A stretch of 64,000 nt of DNA from Paraburkholderia sp. (GCF_024281035.1 NZ_JAMXLH010000030.1:1-64000); one strand, 5' to 3'. Shown: positions 49,539 through 58,445, counted from the first letter of the stretch. A program made the numbers and translations. The notes: generated by a model not told the origin, from the letters alone.

Positions 49539-50423
49539 TCAGTACACGCCCGGTTCGCCGGGCGGGCGGGTCTTGAAGCGCTTGTGGACCCAGTAATACT
49601 GCTCGGGAATGCGGGGAATCTGCTCTTCGAGGAACGCGTTCATGCGGCGCGCGTCGAGGTCGTCGTCGCCGGTCGGGTAGTTGTCCCACGGCTTGAAGAT
49701 CTTCAGGCGATAGCCCTTGTAGTTCGGCAGCACCTCGCCGATGAACGGCACCACCTGCGCGCGTCCCACCTGCGCGAGGCGCCCCACGGCGGTCAGCGTG
49801 CACGCGGGCACGCCGAAGAACGGCACGAAGGTCGAATTGCGCGCGCCGTAGTCCATATCCGCACCGAGCATCACGGGTTTTCTGTCGCGCAGCCAGCGCA
49901 GCACGACGCGCGCGCTGTCCGCGCGGCTCACCATTTCCGCGCCGAAGCGGCTGCGGCCCCATTTCGCCGCCGCCTCGAATTCGGGGTTCGAGAACGGCTG
50001 ATACAGCGAGCCGCACGGCCGGTGCAGCGAATAGTTGAGGAACATCGAGCCGGCCTCGATGCCGACGAAGTGCAGGCCGAGGAACAGCGTGGGCGGCAGA
50101 TCGGGATCGGTGAGATCGACTTCGCTGTCGAGCACGAAGAGCTTTTCGAGCTTCTTCGCCGAGGCGAACCACTGCACGCTGCGCTCCATATAGCTGCGGA
50201 TCGCGTGGCGAAAGTGCAATCCCGCGACTTCCTCGCGCTTTTCCTCGCTCCACTCGGGAAAGCACAGCCGGAGATTGGTATGGACGACGCGCTTGCGCCG
50301 GCTCGGGATCTTGTAGAGCAGCCAGCCGAGGCCGTCGCCGAGACGGGCGACGAACCCGTAGGGCAGGATCGCGAACAGCTTGAGCAGGCCGATCGCGAAG
50401 CGGGAACCGAGCTTGCCTAGCAT
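49539..50423 (-). CDS. lipid A biosynthesis lauroyl/myristoyl acyltransferase
   Basis: Inner-membrane LpxL/LpxM-type late acyltransferase of 294 residues, adding secondary acyl chains to Kdo2-lipid IVA. One hydrophobic N-terminal segment (about 8-35) is present. The catalytic H-x4-E (LGLHFVGIEAGSM) replaces the enteric H-x4-D, followed by GSLYQPFSNPEFE and FFGVPACTLTAVGRLA. Which acyl position it serves cannot be told. It is divergent from metK. Confidence 0.92.
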   Translation of the reverse strand: MLGKLGSRFAIGLLKLFAILPYGFVARLGDGLGWLLYKIPSRRKRVVHTNLRLCFPEWSEEKREEVAGLHFRHAIRSYMERSVQWFASAKKLEKLFVLDSEVDLTDPDLPPTLFLGLHFVGIEAGSMFLNYSLHRPCGSLYQPFSNPEFEAAAKWGRSRFGAEMVSRADSARVVLRWLRDRKPVMLGADMDYGARNSTFVPFFGVPACTLTAVGRLAQVGRAQVVPFIGEVLPNYKGYRLKIFKPWDNYPTGDDDLDARRMNAFLEEQIPRIPEQYYWVHKRFKTRPPGEPGVY

Positions 50424-50518
50424 GCGACGGCTCCCTGGATGGCCGCGAACGCGGGAACGGAAAGGAAGGCTGGCGGAAATGCGGGGGCGGATGCGGGAGA
50501 CTGCACGCGAAGGGGCTC

Positions 50519-50546
50519 TGTGACAAATTAGGGAAGACGCTATAAT
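50519..50546 (+). promoter_or_regulatory. sigma-70 promoter of metK
   Basis: TGTGAC (50519-50524) and a perfect TATAAT (50541-50546) with a 16-base spacer. The implied transcript start near 50553 gives a leader of about 178 bases before the GTG start. Confidence 0.7.
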
Positions 50547-50552
50547 ACGGGC

Positions 50553-50730
50553 TTCGCCGAGTTAATAGACAACTTGCGGGGCGAAGACGGTTCGTGCCGG
50601 ATTTTCGTCGATCGATCGATCGTCAGGCGCGCCCCGGGCAGGTAATCCGCTAAAGCGTCGCCGCTTCAAGGCTCCCGAAGCTGGCTACGTGAAATCAACC
50701 GTCACCAGCTTAAAGAAAGGAGTTCAGAGC
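50553..50730 (+). promoter_or_regulatory. long structured 5' leader of metK
   Basis: Within the leader, AAGCG-tcgc-CGCTT (50653-50666) forms a tight hairpin. The same CGCTTC strand can instead pair with GAAGC at 50677-50681. The two forms exclude each other. A TCGATCGATCGATCG run lies upstream (about 50608-50622). No known SAM or SAH aptamer core is recognisable. Regulation by a metabolite or protein is only a possibility. Confidence 0.4.
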
Positions 50731-51918
50731 GTGGCAAACGACTATTTCTTCACTTCCGAATCGGTTTCGGAAGGCCATCCGGACAAGGTCGCTGACCAGA
50801 TCTCGGACGCGATCCTCGACGCCATCCTCGCCCAGGACAAATACTCCCGCGTTGCAGCAGAAACGCTGTGCAACACGGGTCTCGTCGTCCTCGCCGGTGA
50901 AATCACCACGACCGCGAACGTCGATTACATCCAGGTCGCGCGCGACACGATCAAGCGCATCGGCTACGACAACACCGATTACGGCATCGACTACCGCGGC
51001 TGCGCGGTGCTCGTCGCTTACGACAAGCAGTCGCCGGACATCGCCCAGGGCGTGGACCGCGCGCACGACAACAACCTCGATCAGGGCGCGGGCGACCAGG
51101 GCCTGATGTTCGGTTACGCGTGCGACGAAACGACCGAGCTGATGCCGCTGCCGATCCACCTCTCGCACCGCCTCGTCGAGCGCCAGTCGAACCTGCGCCG
51201 TGACGGCCGTCTGCCCTGGCTGCGCCCCGATGCGAAGTCGCAGGTGACGATCCGCTACGTCGACGGCAAGCCGCACGCGATCGACACGGTCGTGCTCTCC
51301 ACGCAGCATTCGCCGGACATCGACCTCGCCACGCTGCGCGAAGCCGTGATCGAGGAAGTCATCAAGCCGGTGCTCCCGGCCGAACTCATCAAGGGCGAGA
51401 TCAAGTACCTCGTGAACCCGACCGGCCGGTTCGTGATCGGCGGCCCGCAAGGCGACTGCGGTCTCACGGGTCGCAAGATCATCGTCGATACGTACGGCGG
51501 CGCGGCGCCGCACGGCGGCGGCGCGTTCTCGGGCAAGGATCCGTCGAAGGTGGACCGCTCGGCGGCCTACGCCGGCCGTTATGTCGCGAAGAACATCGTG
51601 GCCGCGGGCCTCGCGTCGCGCTGCCTGATCCAGGTGTCGTACGCAATCGGCGTCGCGCAGCCCACGTCGGTGATGGTCAACACGTTCGGCACGGGCAAGG
51701 TCTCGGACGCGACGATCACGCAGCTCGTGCGCGAGCATTTCGACCTGCGTCCGAAGGGCATCATCCAGATGCTCGACCTGCTGCGCCCGATCTACGAAAA
51801 GACCGCCGCTTACGGCCACTTCGGCCGCGAAGAGCCGGAATTCTCGTGGGAAACGACCGACAAGGCGCTCGCGCTGGCCGAAGCCGCCGGCACGGAGCCG
51901 GTGGGCGCGCTCGCGTAA
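50731..51918 (+). CDS. metK: S-adenosylmethionine synthetase
   Basis: Makes SAM from methionine and ATP. The 395-residue protein (GTG start) reads [20 protein letters not shown] and has the catalytic motifs [25 protein letters not shown], and the P-loop-like [20 protein letters not shown]. The start is GTG 50731 because AAAGGAG lies nine bases upstream. An in-frame ATG at 50689 would add 14 residues overlapping that box. It is followed by a strong terminator. Confidence 0.97.
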   Translation: MANDYFFTSESVSEGHPDKVADQISDAILDAILAQDKYSRVAAETLCNTGLVVLAGEITTTANVDYIQVARDTIKRIGYDNTDYGIDYRGCAVLVAYDKQSPDIAQGVDRAHDNNLDQGAGDQGLMFGYACDETTELMPLPIHLSHRLVERQSNLRRDGRLPWLRPDAKSQVTIRYVDGKPHAIDTVVLSTQHSPDIDLATLREAVIEEVIKPVLPAELIKGEIKYLVNPTGRFVIGGPQGDCGLTGRKIIVDTYGGAAPHGGGAFSGKDPSKVDRSAAYAGRYVAKNIVAAGLASRCLIQVSYAIGVAQPTSVMVNTFGTGKVSDATITQLVREHFDLRPKGIIQMLDLLRPIYEKTAAYGHFGREEPEFSWETTDKALALAEAAGTEPVGALA

Positions 51919-51994
51919 CAGGACGCAATCGGGCCGCGGTTTGGCCCGGGTCGTATGGCCGGTGCAACGCCGGCCTGTGACTGAAAAACCGATA

Positions 51995-52032
51995 AAAAAC
52001 CCCGCTCGGCGTAATGCCTTGCGGGGTTTTTT
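51995..52032 (+). terminator. rho-independent terminator of metK
   Basis: AAAAACCCCGC pairs with GCGGGGTTTTTT across a loop of about 16 bases and ends in a T run, about 80 bases after the metK stop. Confidence 0.85.
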
Positions 52033-52056
52033 CGTTTCTGCGCCGGGTGGGGCAAT

Positions 52057-52461
52057 TTATCGCATCGCGAACGCAAACCATCCCATGCTGCTTGCGGACG
52101 TGCGGCGCGGACGGCGCGCGTTATGCGGCGCCGGACTGGCCGCCGTCGTGCCGACGGCGCTGAATGCGCGCAGCGGCGTTTTCGGCCGATAGAGCAGCGT
52201 GCGCAGCGAGAAATGCCGTGCGCCCGATCGCATGCGCAGCACCGAGAAGAACGAGTGGAACCAGGCGCGCATGCCGTCGACGGGCCTCGCTTCGCGCACG
52301 TGCCCCGCGAGTGCGCGCGTGCGTGCCGCGTGATGGCGCAGCGCGCGCGTCACGTGACGGCGCGCGGGACGCGCCGCCTTCAGCGCGGCGCGGGTAATGC
52401 TGCTGGTGAAACCGTGGGTGAGGCTGGTGGTGAAGCGAGGGGTATCGAAAACGGTGTGCAT
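52057..52461 (-). CDS. hypothetical basic protein (doubtful)
   Basis: A 134-codon frame starting MHTVFDTPRF, rich in Arg, Ala, His and Ser, with no recognised domain, signal peptide or membrane helix. The composition could be a GC-rich random frame. It has no good ribosome binding site. It is the only candidate in the 1-kb gap between metK and the dioxygenase gene. Treat it as low confidence until homologues are found. Confidence 0.3.
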   Translation of the reverse strand: MHTVFDTPRFTTSLTHGFTSSITRAALKAARPARRHVTRALRHHAARTRALAGHVREARPVDGMRAWFHSFFSVLRMRSGARHFSLRTLLYRPKTPLRAFSAVGTTAASPAPHNARRPRRTSASSMGWFAFAMR

Positions 52462-52932
52462 GGTGTTGAGCGAAATCGGAGTCGAGATGCGCCTTGCATG
52501 GCGCTTCATCCGCAGCAGCAAACGTGCCTGCCCCGGAGAAATTCAAGAACAGTGCGCGCCCCACGGCTTACGCGTGGAGCAAGGATCGAAGCGACGCAAC
52601 ATACCTGCGCAAAACCTGCGCGAACCTGTGTCATGCGGCGGGCCATGCAGCGGTTGCCGGCCGCGCGTGCGTGCGAGAAAGGGGCTGCTGACTGAAACAA
52701 CATGCACGCGAGGCTACACGCGATTCGTGTCGTGCTGAAGTCGGTTAAACCCCCGCATCGGCGCGTGTCCGGCGCAGGCGATGACGCCCTTTGACGCCAT
52801 GCCGGTGCACGCGCCCCAACGTCGTGCGCCGCGGGTAACGCTCGCTTCAGCGCAACCCCAGTCGCTCTACAATCGAACGGCCGGCACGCACATGCGCGCC
52901 GGATGCCAAAGACATCGAACAACGGGCGTCCC
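52462..52932. other. intergenic region upstream of the PhyH-like gene
   Basis: About 470 bases in which I see no supported gene, RNA or repeat. It presumably carries the promoter of the dioxygenase gene at 52933. Confidence 0.5.
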
Positions 52933-53694
52933 ATGTCACTTCAATCAAAGAAAGAACAGGTGCAGGCGCTGCGCGATCACGGCTTCGTCGTGGTGCCGGG
53001 GCTCGTCTCGCCCGAGCGTTGCGAAGAACTCAGGCGCATCGCACAAACGCAACTGCGCGAAGCTGCCGCGCCGCTCGAATTCGAAGCCGATTTGCGCTAT
53101 CCCGGCGCGCCGTCGTCGAAGGACGCACCCGGCGGGCATACGGTGCGGCGTCTGCTCGACGCGTACGCGCGCCACGCGCGCTTTCGCGAATGGGCGATTT
53201 CCCCCGACATCGTCGGCTGGATGGAACTGTATTTCGGCGATATGCCGGTGCTGTCGCGCGCGCATCACAACTGCATGATGACGAAGCATCCGGCGTACGG
53301 CAGCCTGACCGGCTGGCATCGCGACGTGCGCTACTGGTCGTTCGAACGCGACGATCTCGTTTCCGTCTGGCTCGCGCTCGGGCCCGAGACGGTCGAGAAC
53401 GGCGGGCTGTGGTTCGTGCCGGGTTCGCACGAGCAGGCGTTCACGTCGGACCGGTTCGATGCCGCGAAATTCTTCCGTGCCGATGTGCCCGAGAACCGCG
53501 CGTGGATCGACCGCGCGGTGTCGCCGCCGCTGCAAACCGGCGACGTCGTGTTTTTTCACTGCAACACGCTGCATTCGGCGGGACAGAACCAGAGCGAACA
53601 GGTGAAGTTCTCGCTCGTGTTCACGTATCACGGCGCGAGCAACGTGCCGCTGCCGGGCACGCGCTCGGCGGGTATGCCGGAAGTGCGGCTCTGA
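52933..53694 (+). CDS. phytanoyl-CoA dioxygenase (PhyH) family protein
   Basis: Fe(II)/2-oxoglutarate-dependent oxygenase of 253 residues. The metal facial triad is visible as HxD in LTGWHRDVRYWSFE and the distal His in FHCNTLHSAGQN. WFVPGSHEQAF is the usual cofactor-side loop. The substrate is unknown. The start ATG 52933 fits the family N-terminus MSLQSKKEQVQALRDHGFVV. It seems monocistronic and is followed by a 12-bp repeat array. Confidence 0.88.
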   Translation: MSLQSKKEQVQALRDHGFVVVPGLVSPERCEELRRIAQTQLREAAAPLEFEADLRYPGAPSSKDAPGGHTVRRLLDAYARHARFREWAISPDIVGWMELYFGDMPVLSRAHHNCMMTKHPAYGSLTGWHRDVRYWSFERDDLVSVWLALGPETVENGGLWFVPGSHEQAFTSDRFDAAKFFRADVPENRAWIDRAVSPPLQTGDVVFFHCNTLHSAGQNQSEQVKFSLVFTYHGASNVPLPGTRSAGMPEVRL

Positions 53695-53729
53695 GCGACG
53701 CGACGGGCAGGGCGCTTGCGGCGTGCGCT

Positions 53730-53801
53730 GGTGCGTTGTCCGGTGCGTTGTCCGGTGCGTCGATCGGTGCGCTGTGCGGTGCGTTGATCTGTGCGTTGTG
53801 C
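53730..53801 (+). repeat. six 12-bp tandem repeats (GGTGCGTTGTCC)
   Basis: Consecutive units start at 53730, 53742, 53754, 53766, 53778 and 53790. The first two are identical; the rest differ at 1-4 positions. It lies between two convergent genes (PhyH-like and DUF3185), outside any coding region I support. Confidence 0.9.
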
Positions 53802-53813
53802 GCCCCGGCGGCG

Positions 53814-54020
53814 TCAGCGCCGCCGCCCAGAAGCCGCGAGCCCCGTGAGCCCGGCGATGGTTGCCGCCACGCCGCCCACGATCAGCAGGATCGTGCGATT
53901 GGTCGGCGCGCCCGTGAAAAGCCGCGACATGTCATTCGAAAACGAATGGAACGACTCGCCCGCGAAATACAGCAGCACTACGCCGCAGGCGAGCAGGGCA
54001 AACGAAATCGCTTTGACCAT
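53814..54020 (-). CDS. DUF3185 small membrane protein
   Basis: A 68-residue protein with two hydrophobic helices (MVKAISFALLACGVVLLYFAG and TILLIVGGVAATIAGLTGLA) separated by SFHSFSNDMSRLFTGAPTNR, the DUF3185 signature. Function unknown; an inner-membrane location is expected. An AGAGGAT box precedes the ATG at 54018-54020. It is convergent with the PhyH-like gene. Confidence 0.85.
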   Translation of the reverse strand: MVKAISFALLACGVVLLYFAGESFHSFSNDMSRLFTGAPTNRTILLIVGGVAATIAGLTGLAASGRRR

Positions 54021-54236
54021 GGAAATCCTCTCGGGTAAGACGAACGTTGCAGTGTAGGCGAGCGGCGATGCCCGCGTCCATCGCGCCGCTGCCGATGACG
54101 CAATCCCGAAGAATGGGCCTCTGCGCAATGCAGGCGGATTCGCTACCATGTCAGCCTCTGCTGCGCGCCGCCGCGCGCGCTTGTTCCGCTTTTCCCGCTT
54201 TTTTCGCTTTTTCCCGCTTTCATCGAGGACGATTCC

Positions 54237-55280
54237 ATGGCCTACGAAGCCGCTTCTGAACGCTATTCGGAGATGCAATATCGCTTTTGCGGCAGGTCGG
54301 GGCTCAAGCTGCCCGCGCTGTCGCTCGGCCTGTGGCACAACTTCGGCGACACCACGCCGATCTCGACGCAGCGCGAGATTCTGCGCACCGCTTTCGACCT
54401 CGGCATCACGCACTTCGATCTGGCCAACAACTACGGGCCGCCGTACGGCAGCGCCGAAACCAACTTCGGCCGCATCTTCAAGGACGACTTCCGCCCGTAC
54501 CGCGACGAACTGCTGATTTCGTCGAAGGCCGGATGGGACATGTGGCCCGGTCCCTACGGCCAGGGCGGCGGCTCGCGCAAATACGTGCTCGCGAGCCTCG
54601 ACCAGAGCCTGCAGCGCATGGGGCTCGACTATGTCGACATCTTCTATTCGCATCGCTTCGACGTGGAAACGCCGCTCGAAGAGACCGCGGGCGCGCTCGC
54701 GAGCGCCGTGCAGCAGGGCAAGGCGCTCTATGTCGGCATCTCGTCGTATTCGCCCGAGAAGACGCGCGAAATGGCGAAGCTGCTCGCCGAATACAAGGTG
54801 CCGCTCCTGATCCATCAGCCGTCGTACAACATGCTCAACCGCTGGATCGAGCGCGGCCTGCTCGATACGCTCGACGATCTGGGCGTGGGCAGCATCGCGT
54901 TCACGCCGCTCGCGCAAGGCCTCTTGACCGGCAAGTATCTGAACGGCGTGCCCGAAGACGCGCGCGTGAACCGTCCGGGCGGCGGTTCGCTCCTGGCGGG
55001 GCACCTGAGCGCGGAGAACATCGAGCACGTGCGCAAGCTCGACGAGATCGCGAAGCGCCGCGGCCAGAGCCTCGCGCAGATGGCGATTGCATGGACGCTG
55101 CGTGGCGGGCGCGTGACTTCGGCATTGATCGGCGCGAGCCGCGCGCAACAGGTGCGGGAGAACGTCGCCGCGTTGAAGAACCTCGAATTCTCCGCGGAAG
55201 AACTCACCGAAATCGACCGCTACGCCACCGAAGGGGGCGTGAACCTGTGGGAAAAGCCGTCCACGGATCAGCACATCTGA
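54237..55280 (+). CDS. aldo/keto reductase, L-glyceraldehyde-3-phosphate reductase type
   Basis: NADPH-dependent reductase of 347 residues, close in pattern to YghZ/Gpr (AKR14). The catalytic tetrad is readable as Asp in HFDLANNYGPP, Tyr in the same motif, Lys in ISSKAGWDMWPGPYGQGG and His in YSHRFDVETP. Cofactor binding is in TPLAQGLLTGKYL and ALIGASRAQQVRENV. The likely role is detoxifying methylglyoxal or L-G3P. It is followed by a terminator. Confidence 0.93.
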   Translation: MAYEAASERYSEMQYRFCGRSGLKLPALSLGLWHNFGDTTPISTQREILRTAFDLGITHFDLANNYGPPYGSAETNFGRIFKDDFRPYRDELLISSKAGWDMWPGPYGQGGGSRKYVLASLDQSLQRMGLDYVDIFYSHRFDVETPLEETAGALASAVQQGKALYVGISSYSPEKTREMAKLLAEYKVPLLIHQPSYNMLNRWIERGLLDTLDDLGVGSIAFTPLAQGLLTGKYLNGVPEDARVNRPGGGSLLAGHLSAENIEHVRKLDEIAKRRGQSLAQMAIAWTLRGGRVTSALIGASRAQQVRENVAALKNLEFSAEELTEIDRYATEGGVNLWEKPSTDQHI

Positions 55281-55320
55281 TCGTCTGATTCGCATCGCAT
55301 CGCGGCGCGGTCGTGCCGGA

Positions 55321-55350
55321 ACGCCTCGCAAAAGAGCGAGGCGTTTTTTT
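55321..55350 (+). terminator. terminator of the aldo/keto reductase gene
   Basis: ACGCCTCGC-aaaaga-GCGAGGCGT followed by TTTTTT, about 40 bases after the stop codon. Confidence 0.9.
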
Positions 55351-55456
55351 CGTCTTTTTTCGTCGGCGGACCAGGGGTCGCGGCGTCCATTGTTCTTCGT
55401 TGCCCTGTCACACGCCGCTGCTAACTTCGCGGCTGTCTTTGCCGCGAGGAGCGCCA

Positions 55457-56551
55457 ATGGAGCCGACAGTCGAGTCCACGATTGAGCCCGCTATTGAGCC
55501 AACAATCGCCGACCGAATCGGCGACCGGATTGCCCACCGAACCGCCGACCGAACCGCCCACCGTCCTGCCCCCCGGTCCGGGCACAAAATCCCGTCACCG
55601 GCGCCCGACGCGCGCGCGAACGCCGCGATGCTCGCGCTCGCCGGGCTGGCGCTGGCCTGGCCGCTTATCGGGCTGCCGCTCGCGCTGCGCGCAGCGGACG
55701 GGCCGTCGCTCGCGCTGCTGGCGACACTCGTGCCCGTCGTGCTCGCCACGCCGATCCACTGGGGCTTGATCCACGAGGGCATCCACGGCCAGTTGCTCTC
55801 CAGCCGGCGCGCCAACGAACGGCTCGCACGGTTGCTCGCGGTCGGCCTTGCCATGCCGTTCAACGCCGTGCGCTTCGGACACCTGATGCATCACCGCTTC
55901 ACGCGCGAGCCGTTCGACCGGCCCGACGTCGACGACGCAACCGAGCCGCGCTGGCGCAGGCGCCTCGCGTACTACGCGCGGCTCATGGGCGGGCTCTATA
56001 TCGCCGAACTGCTGCTGCCGCTGATCGCATTCTTGCCCGCCCGCATGGCGCGCGCGCTGATTGCGCGCAGCGTGGGCGCGCACGGCCCCGAAGGTGCGCA
56101 GGTGCAGCGGCTCTTCGCGAATCACGCGGGCGATGCGCAAAACCGCCGTCGCGCGCGCCGCGACTGGCTCGCTTCGTTCGTGCTCTACGCCCTTTCGTTT
56201 TCGCTTTACGGACCGGCCTGGCCGGTTCTGCTGGCTGCGATGCTGCTGCGCGGCTTGTGGCTGTCGATGGCCGACAACCTGCCTCACTACGGCGTCGCAC
56301 TCGAAGAACCCGGCCGCTCGCGCGATCTGCGCGTGCCGCGCGTTATGGGCGTGATGCTGATGAATCATCACCTGCACCGCCAGCATCATCTGCATCCGAC
56401 GCTGCCGTGGACCGCCTTGCCTGCGCTCGCACGCGAGGAAGCAACGCGCGGGCCAGCAAAGGGACAAGACGCGCAACGCCCGCGCCCCGCGTATTTTCGC
56501 GCGGCGCTTGCGCAGCTAAGAGGATTGCAGCCCGGCAACCGGGTGCATTGA
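55457..56551 (+). CDS. fatty-acid desaturase family membrane protein
   Basis: Di-iron membrane oxygenase of 364 residues with four or more hydrophobic segments. It has three His clusters: LIHEGIHGQLL, FGHLMHHRFTRE and MNHHLHRQHHLHPTLPW, plus DNLPHYG before the last. The substrate (fatty acyl, carotenoid or other lipid) is unknown. The first about 45 residues are a repeated, charged, low-complexity leader (IADRIGDRIAHRTADRTAHR) not part of the enzyme. The start ATG 55457 follows GAGGAG. Confidence 0.87.
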   Translation: MEPTVESTIEPAIEPTIADRIGDRIAHRTADRTAHRPAPRSGHKIPSPAPDARANAAMLALAGLALAWPLIGLPLALRAADGPSLALLATLVPVVLATPIHWGLIHEGIHGQLLSSRRANERLARLLAVGLAMPFNAVRFGHLMHHRFTREPFDRPDVDDATEPRWRRRLAYYARLMGGLYIAELLLPLIAFLPARMARALIARSVGAHGPEGAQVQRLFANHAGDAQNRRRARRDWLASFVLYALSFSLYGPAWPVLLAAMLLRGLWLSMADNLPHYGVALEEPGRSRDLRVPRVMGVMLMNHHLHRQHHLHPTLPWTALPALAREEATRGPAKGQDAQRPRPAYFRAALAQLRGLQPGNRVH

Positions 56552-56607
56552 AGCAGGCTTTCGCGCCGCCGCCTCGCGCTACGGCGGCGCGGTTTACAGC
56601 GGCCCGG

Positions 56608-56793
56608 CTACATCAGCGTGGGCAGGGTTTCGACGAGCGCCACGGCGAGCATCGCACCGATCAGCGCGCCGACCACGCGCAACGTGTTGTGCCGGAATTC
56701 GGTCGCGCACGGAAACGCACCCAGACAAAGCGCGCCGGCGAGGGCCATCGGGATGATCATCACGAAATCGCCAACCGTGAAATAACCTTCCAT
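56608..56793 (-). CDS. small two-helix membrane protein, hypothetical
   Basis: A 61-residue product with two membrane helices (VGDFVMIIPMALAGALCLG and VVGALIGAMLAVALVETLPT) joined by FPCATEFRHNTLR. The ATG at 56791-56793 has a strong AAGGAGAC box. I do not recognise a family. Its composition and ribosome binding site make it more likely real than not. Confidence 0.65.
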   Translation of the reverse strand: MEGYFTVGDFVMIIPMALAGALCLGAFPCATEFRHNTLRVVGALIGAMLAVALVETLPTLM

Positions 56794-57112
56794 GCTCGTC
56801 TCCTTATCGTGTCGGCGGCGGAAACGGGCGGCTGTTGTGCTTGTTGTTGTACTTGTCATGGCGCGACGGCTTCCGGCCTTTTCCGAGTATAGGTGAGGGC
56901 CGAAAACGCGGCGTGCGCTTTGCGCGCCGCGCGCACGCTCCCAACGTGAGGCGGGGCCACGCCTGGTGCCGCTTTGCGGCAGCGCGGCACGTGCGGCGCG
57001 GCACGCGCGCACAGATCCGGGTTATTACAGATTGCCGACGATTGAGGGCGCGAGCACGTGCAAGTGGAACCAGGCGGATACAGGCGGATACAGGCGGATA
57101 CAGGCGGGCGAA
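56794..57112. other. intergenic region with a decamer repeat
   Basis: About 319 bases between the small membrane protein and the MFS gene. It contains the CAGGCGGATA repeat at 57071-57110, directly after the MFS stop codon in its reading direction. Nothing else is supported here. Confidence 0.6.
57071..57110 (+). repeat. 10-bp tandem repeat CAGGCGGATA
   Basis: Three identical copies and a fourth (CAGGCGGGCG) lie head to tail just outside the 3' end of the MFS gene. Confidence 0.9.
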
Positions 57113-58363
57113 TCAGGCCGTCCCGGCGCGCTCTTTGGCGCGCAGCGTGGCGGCGAGCGCAAGCCCGGCAATCAGCAGCGCGGCGACGAGCGCCGCGACG
57201 CCGCCCCAGCCGCCGACCACCCAGAAGTGCCCGCCAAGGGAGCCCATGATGCTCGACCCGAGGTAATACGCGAGCAGATAGAGCGCCGCGGCCTGGCCCT
57301 TGGCTTCGCGCGCGAGGCGGCCAACCCAGCCGCTCGCGACGGAGTGGCCCGTGAAGAAGCCGATCGTCAGGCAGCAGATGCCCGCGGCGATCATGCCGAG
57401 TGACGGGAACAGCGTGAGCACGACGCCCGCGAGCATCGTCGCGAGACCGGCGATGAGGACGCGTCCGCGGCCAAAGGTGTCGGCCATGCGGCCCGACCAC
57501 GGCGAGGCGATCACGCCGGTCAGATAGACGATGAAGATCACGCTGATGGCCGACTGGCTCATGTTGTACGGCGGCGCGATGAGCCGGTAGCCGATGTAGT
57601 TGTAGAGCGTGACGAAACTGCCCATCAGCACGAAGCCCATCGCGAACAGCGCGGCGAGGCCGGGCCGTGCGAAGTGACTCAGGAGCGCGGCGCGGTGATG
57701 GGCGAAGCCGAGTCCCTTTTTCGGCACGAAGCGGCGCGAGGGCGGCAGGAGCGTGCGAAAGGCCAGCATCGAGCCGATGCCGAGCACGCCGATGACGCCC
57801 ACCGCCACGCGCCAGCCGAACAGATCGGCGAGCACGCCCGCGATGACGCGTCCCGCCATGCCGCCGATGGCCGTGCCGCCGACGTAGAGGCCCATCGCGA
57901 GGCCGAGGCCGTCCGGGTGCATTTCCTCGGCGAGCCAGGCCATGGCGACGGCGGGCACGCCGCCGAGCGCGAGTCCCTGAAGCGTGCGCAGCACCAGTAG
58001 CTGGTGCCAGTGCGGAACGAACGCGGTGGCGAGCGTGAGCAGCGACGACACGCTGAGCGACGCGGTCATCATCGTGCGGCGGCTCCAGCCTTCGGAGACG
58101 AAGCCCGCGACGAAGATCGCGATTGCGAGGGCGGCGGTCGTCAGCGAGAGCGAGAGGCTGCTCTGCGCGGGGCTCACGCCGAACGCCTGCGAAAACGCAG
58201 GCAATATCGGCTGCACGCAGTAGAGCAGCGAGAACGTCGCGTAGCCCGCGAACAGCAGCGCAAGACAGGCGTGCCAGTAGGCGCGCGAGCCGCGTTCGAG
58301 CCAGGTCTGGCTCGACGGCGAAGTCGCCGTAGTGTTGCGATCGGCGCCCGATGAAACGGTCAC
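57113..58363 (-). CDS. MFS transporter, YnfM-like
   Basis: A 416-residue, 12-helix major facilitator. Signatures include VLRTLQGLALGGVPAVAMAW and the inter-domain SPWSGRMADTFGRGRVLIAG motif. It resembles YnfM/arabinose-efflux-type exporters; the substrate is unknown. The start is the GTG at 58361-58363, with an AGGAGAG box upstream; 24 further open codons have no support. It follows the RND operon by about 80 bases on the same strand and could be part of the same drug-efflux unit. Confidence 0.87.
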   Translation of the reverse strand: MTVSSGADRNTTATSPSSQTWLERGSRAYWHACLALLFAGYATFSLLYCVQPILPAFSQAFGVSPAQSSLSLSLTTAALAIAIFVAGFVSEGWSRRTMMTASLSVSSLLTLATAFVPHWHQLLVLRTLQGLALGGVPAVAMAWLAEEMHPDGLGLAMGLYVGGTAIGGMAGRVIAGVLADLFGWRVAVGVIGVLGIGSMLAFRTLLPPSRRFVPKKGLGFAHHRAALLSHFARPGLAALFAMGFVLMGSFVTLYNYIGYRLIAPPYNMSQSAISVIFIVYLTGVIASPWSGRMADTFGRGRVLIAGLATMLAGVVLTLFPSLGMIAAGICCLTIGFFTGHSVASGWVGRLAREAKGQAAALYLLAYYLGSSIMGSLGGHFWVVGGWGGVAALVAALLIAGLALAATLRAKERAGTA

Positions 58364-58445
58364 GACACACTCTCCTGCGGATGACAGAGCCGCAACGATA
58401 CCGCGGTTGTGCGAATCGGGTCGCCGAGTCCGCAAGGAAACCGGC

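Noticed and set aside
50553..50730. Known SAM or SAH riboswitch before metK
   Set aside because: I looked for SAM-I, SAM-II and SAH core sequences and could not recognise one, so only an unspecified structured leader is reported.
53730..53801. Coding extension carrying GALS/GALC repeats
   Set aside because: The frame is not that of the PhyH-like gene, which stops at 53694; it only continues an out-of-phase open frame with no support.
57071..57110. CRISPR-like array
   Set aside because: Units are directly adjacent without spacers and only 10 bases long.
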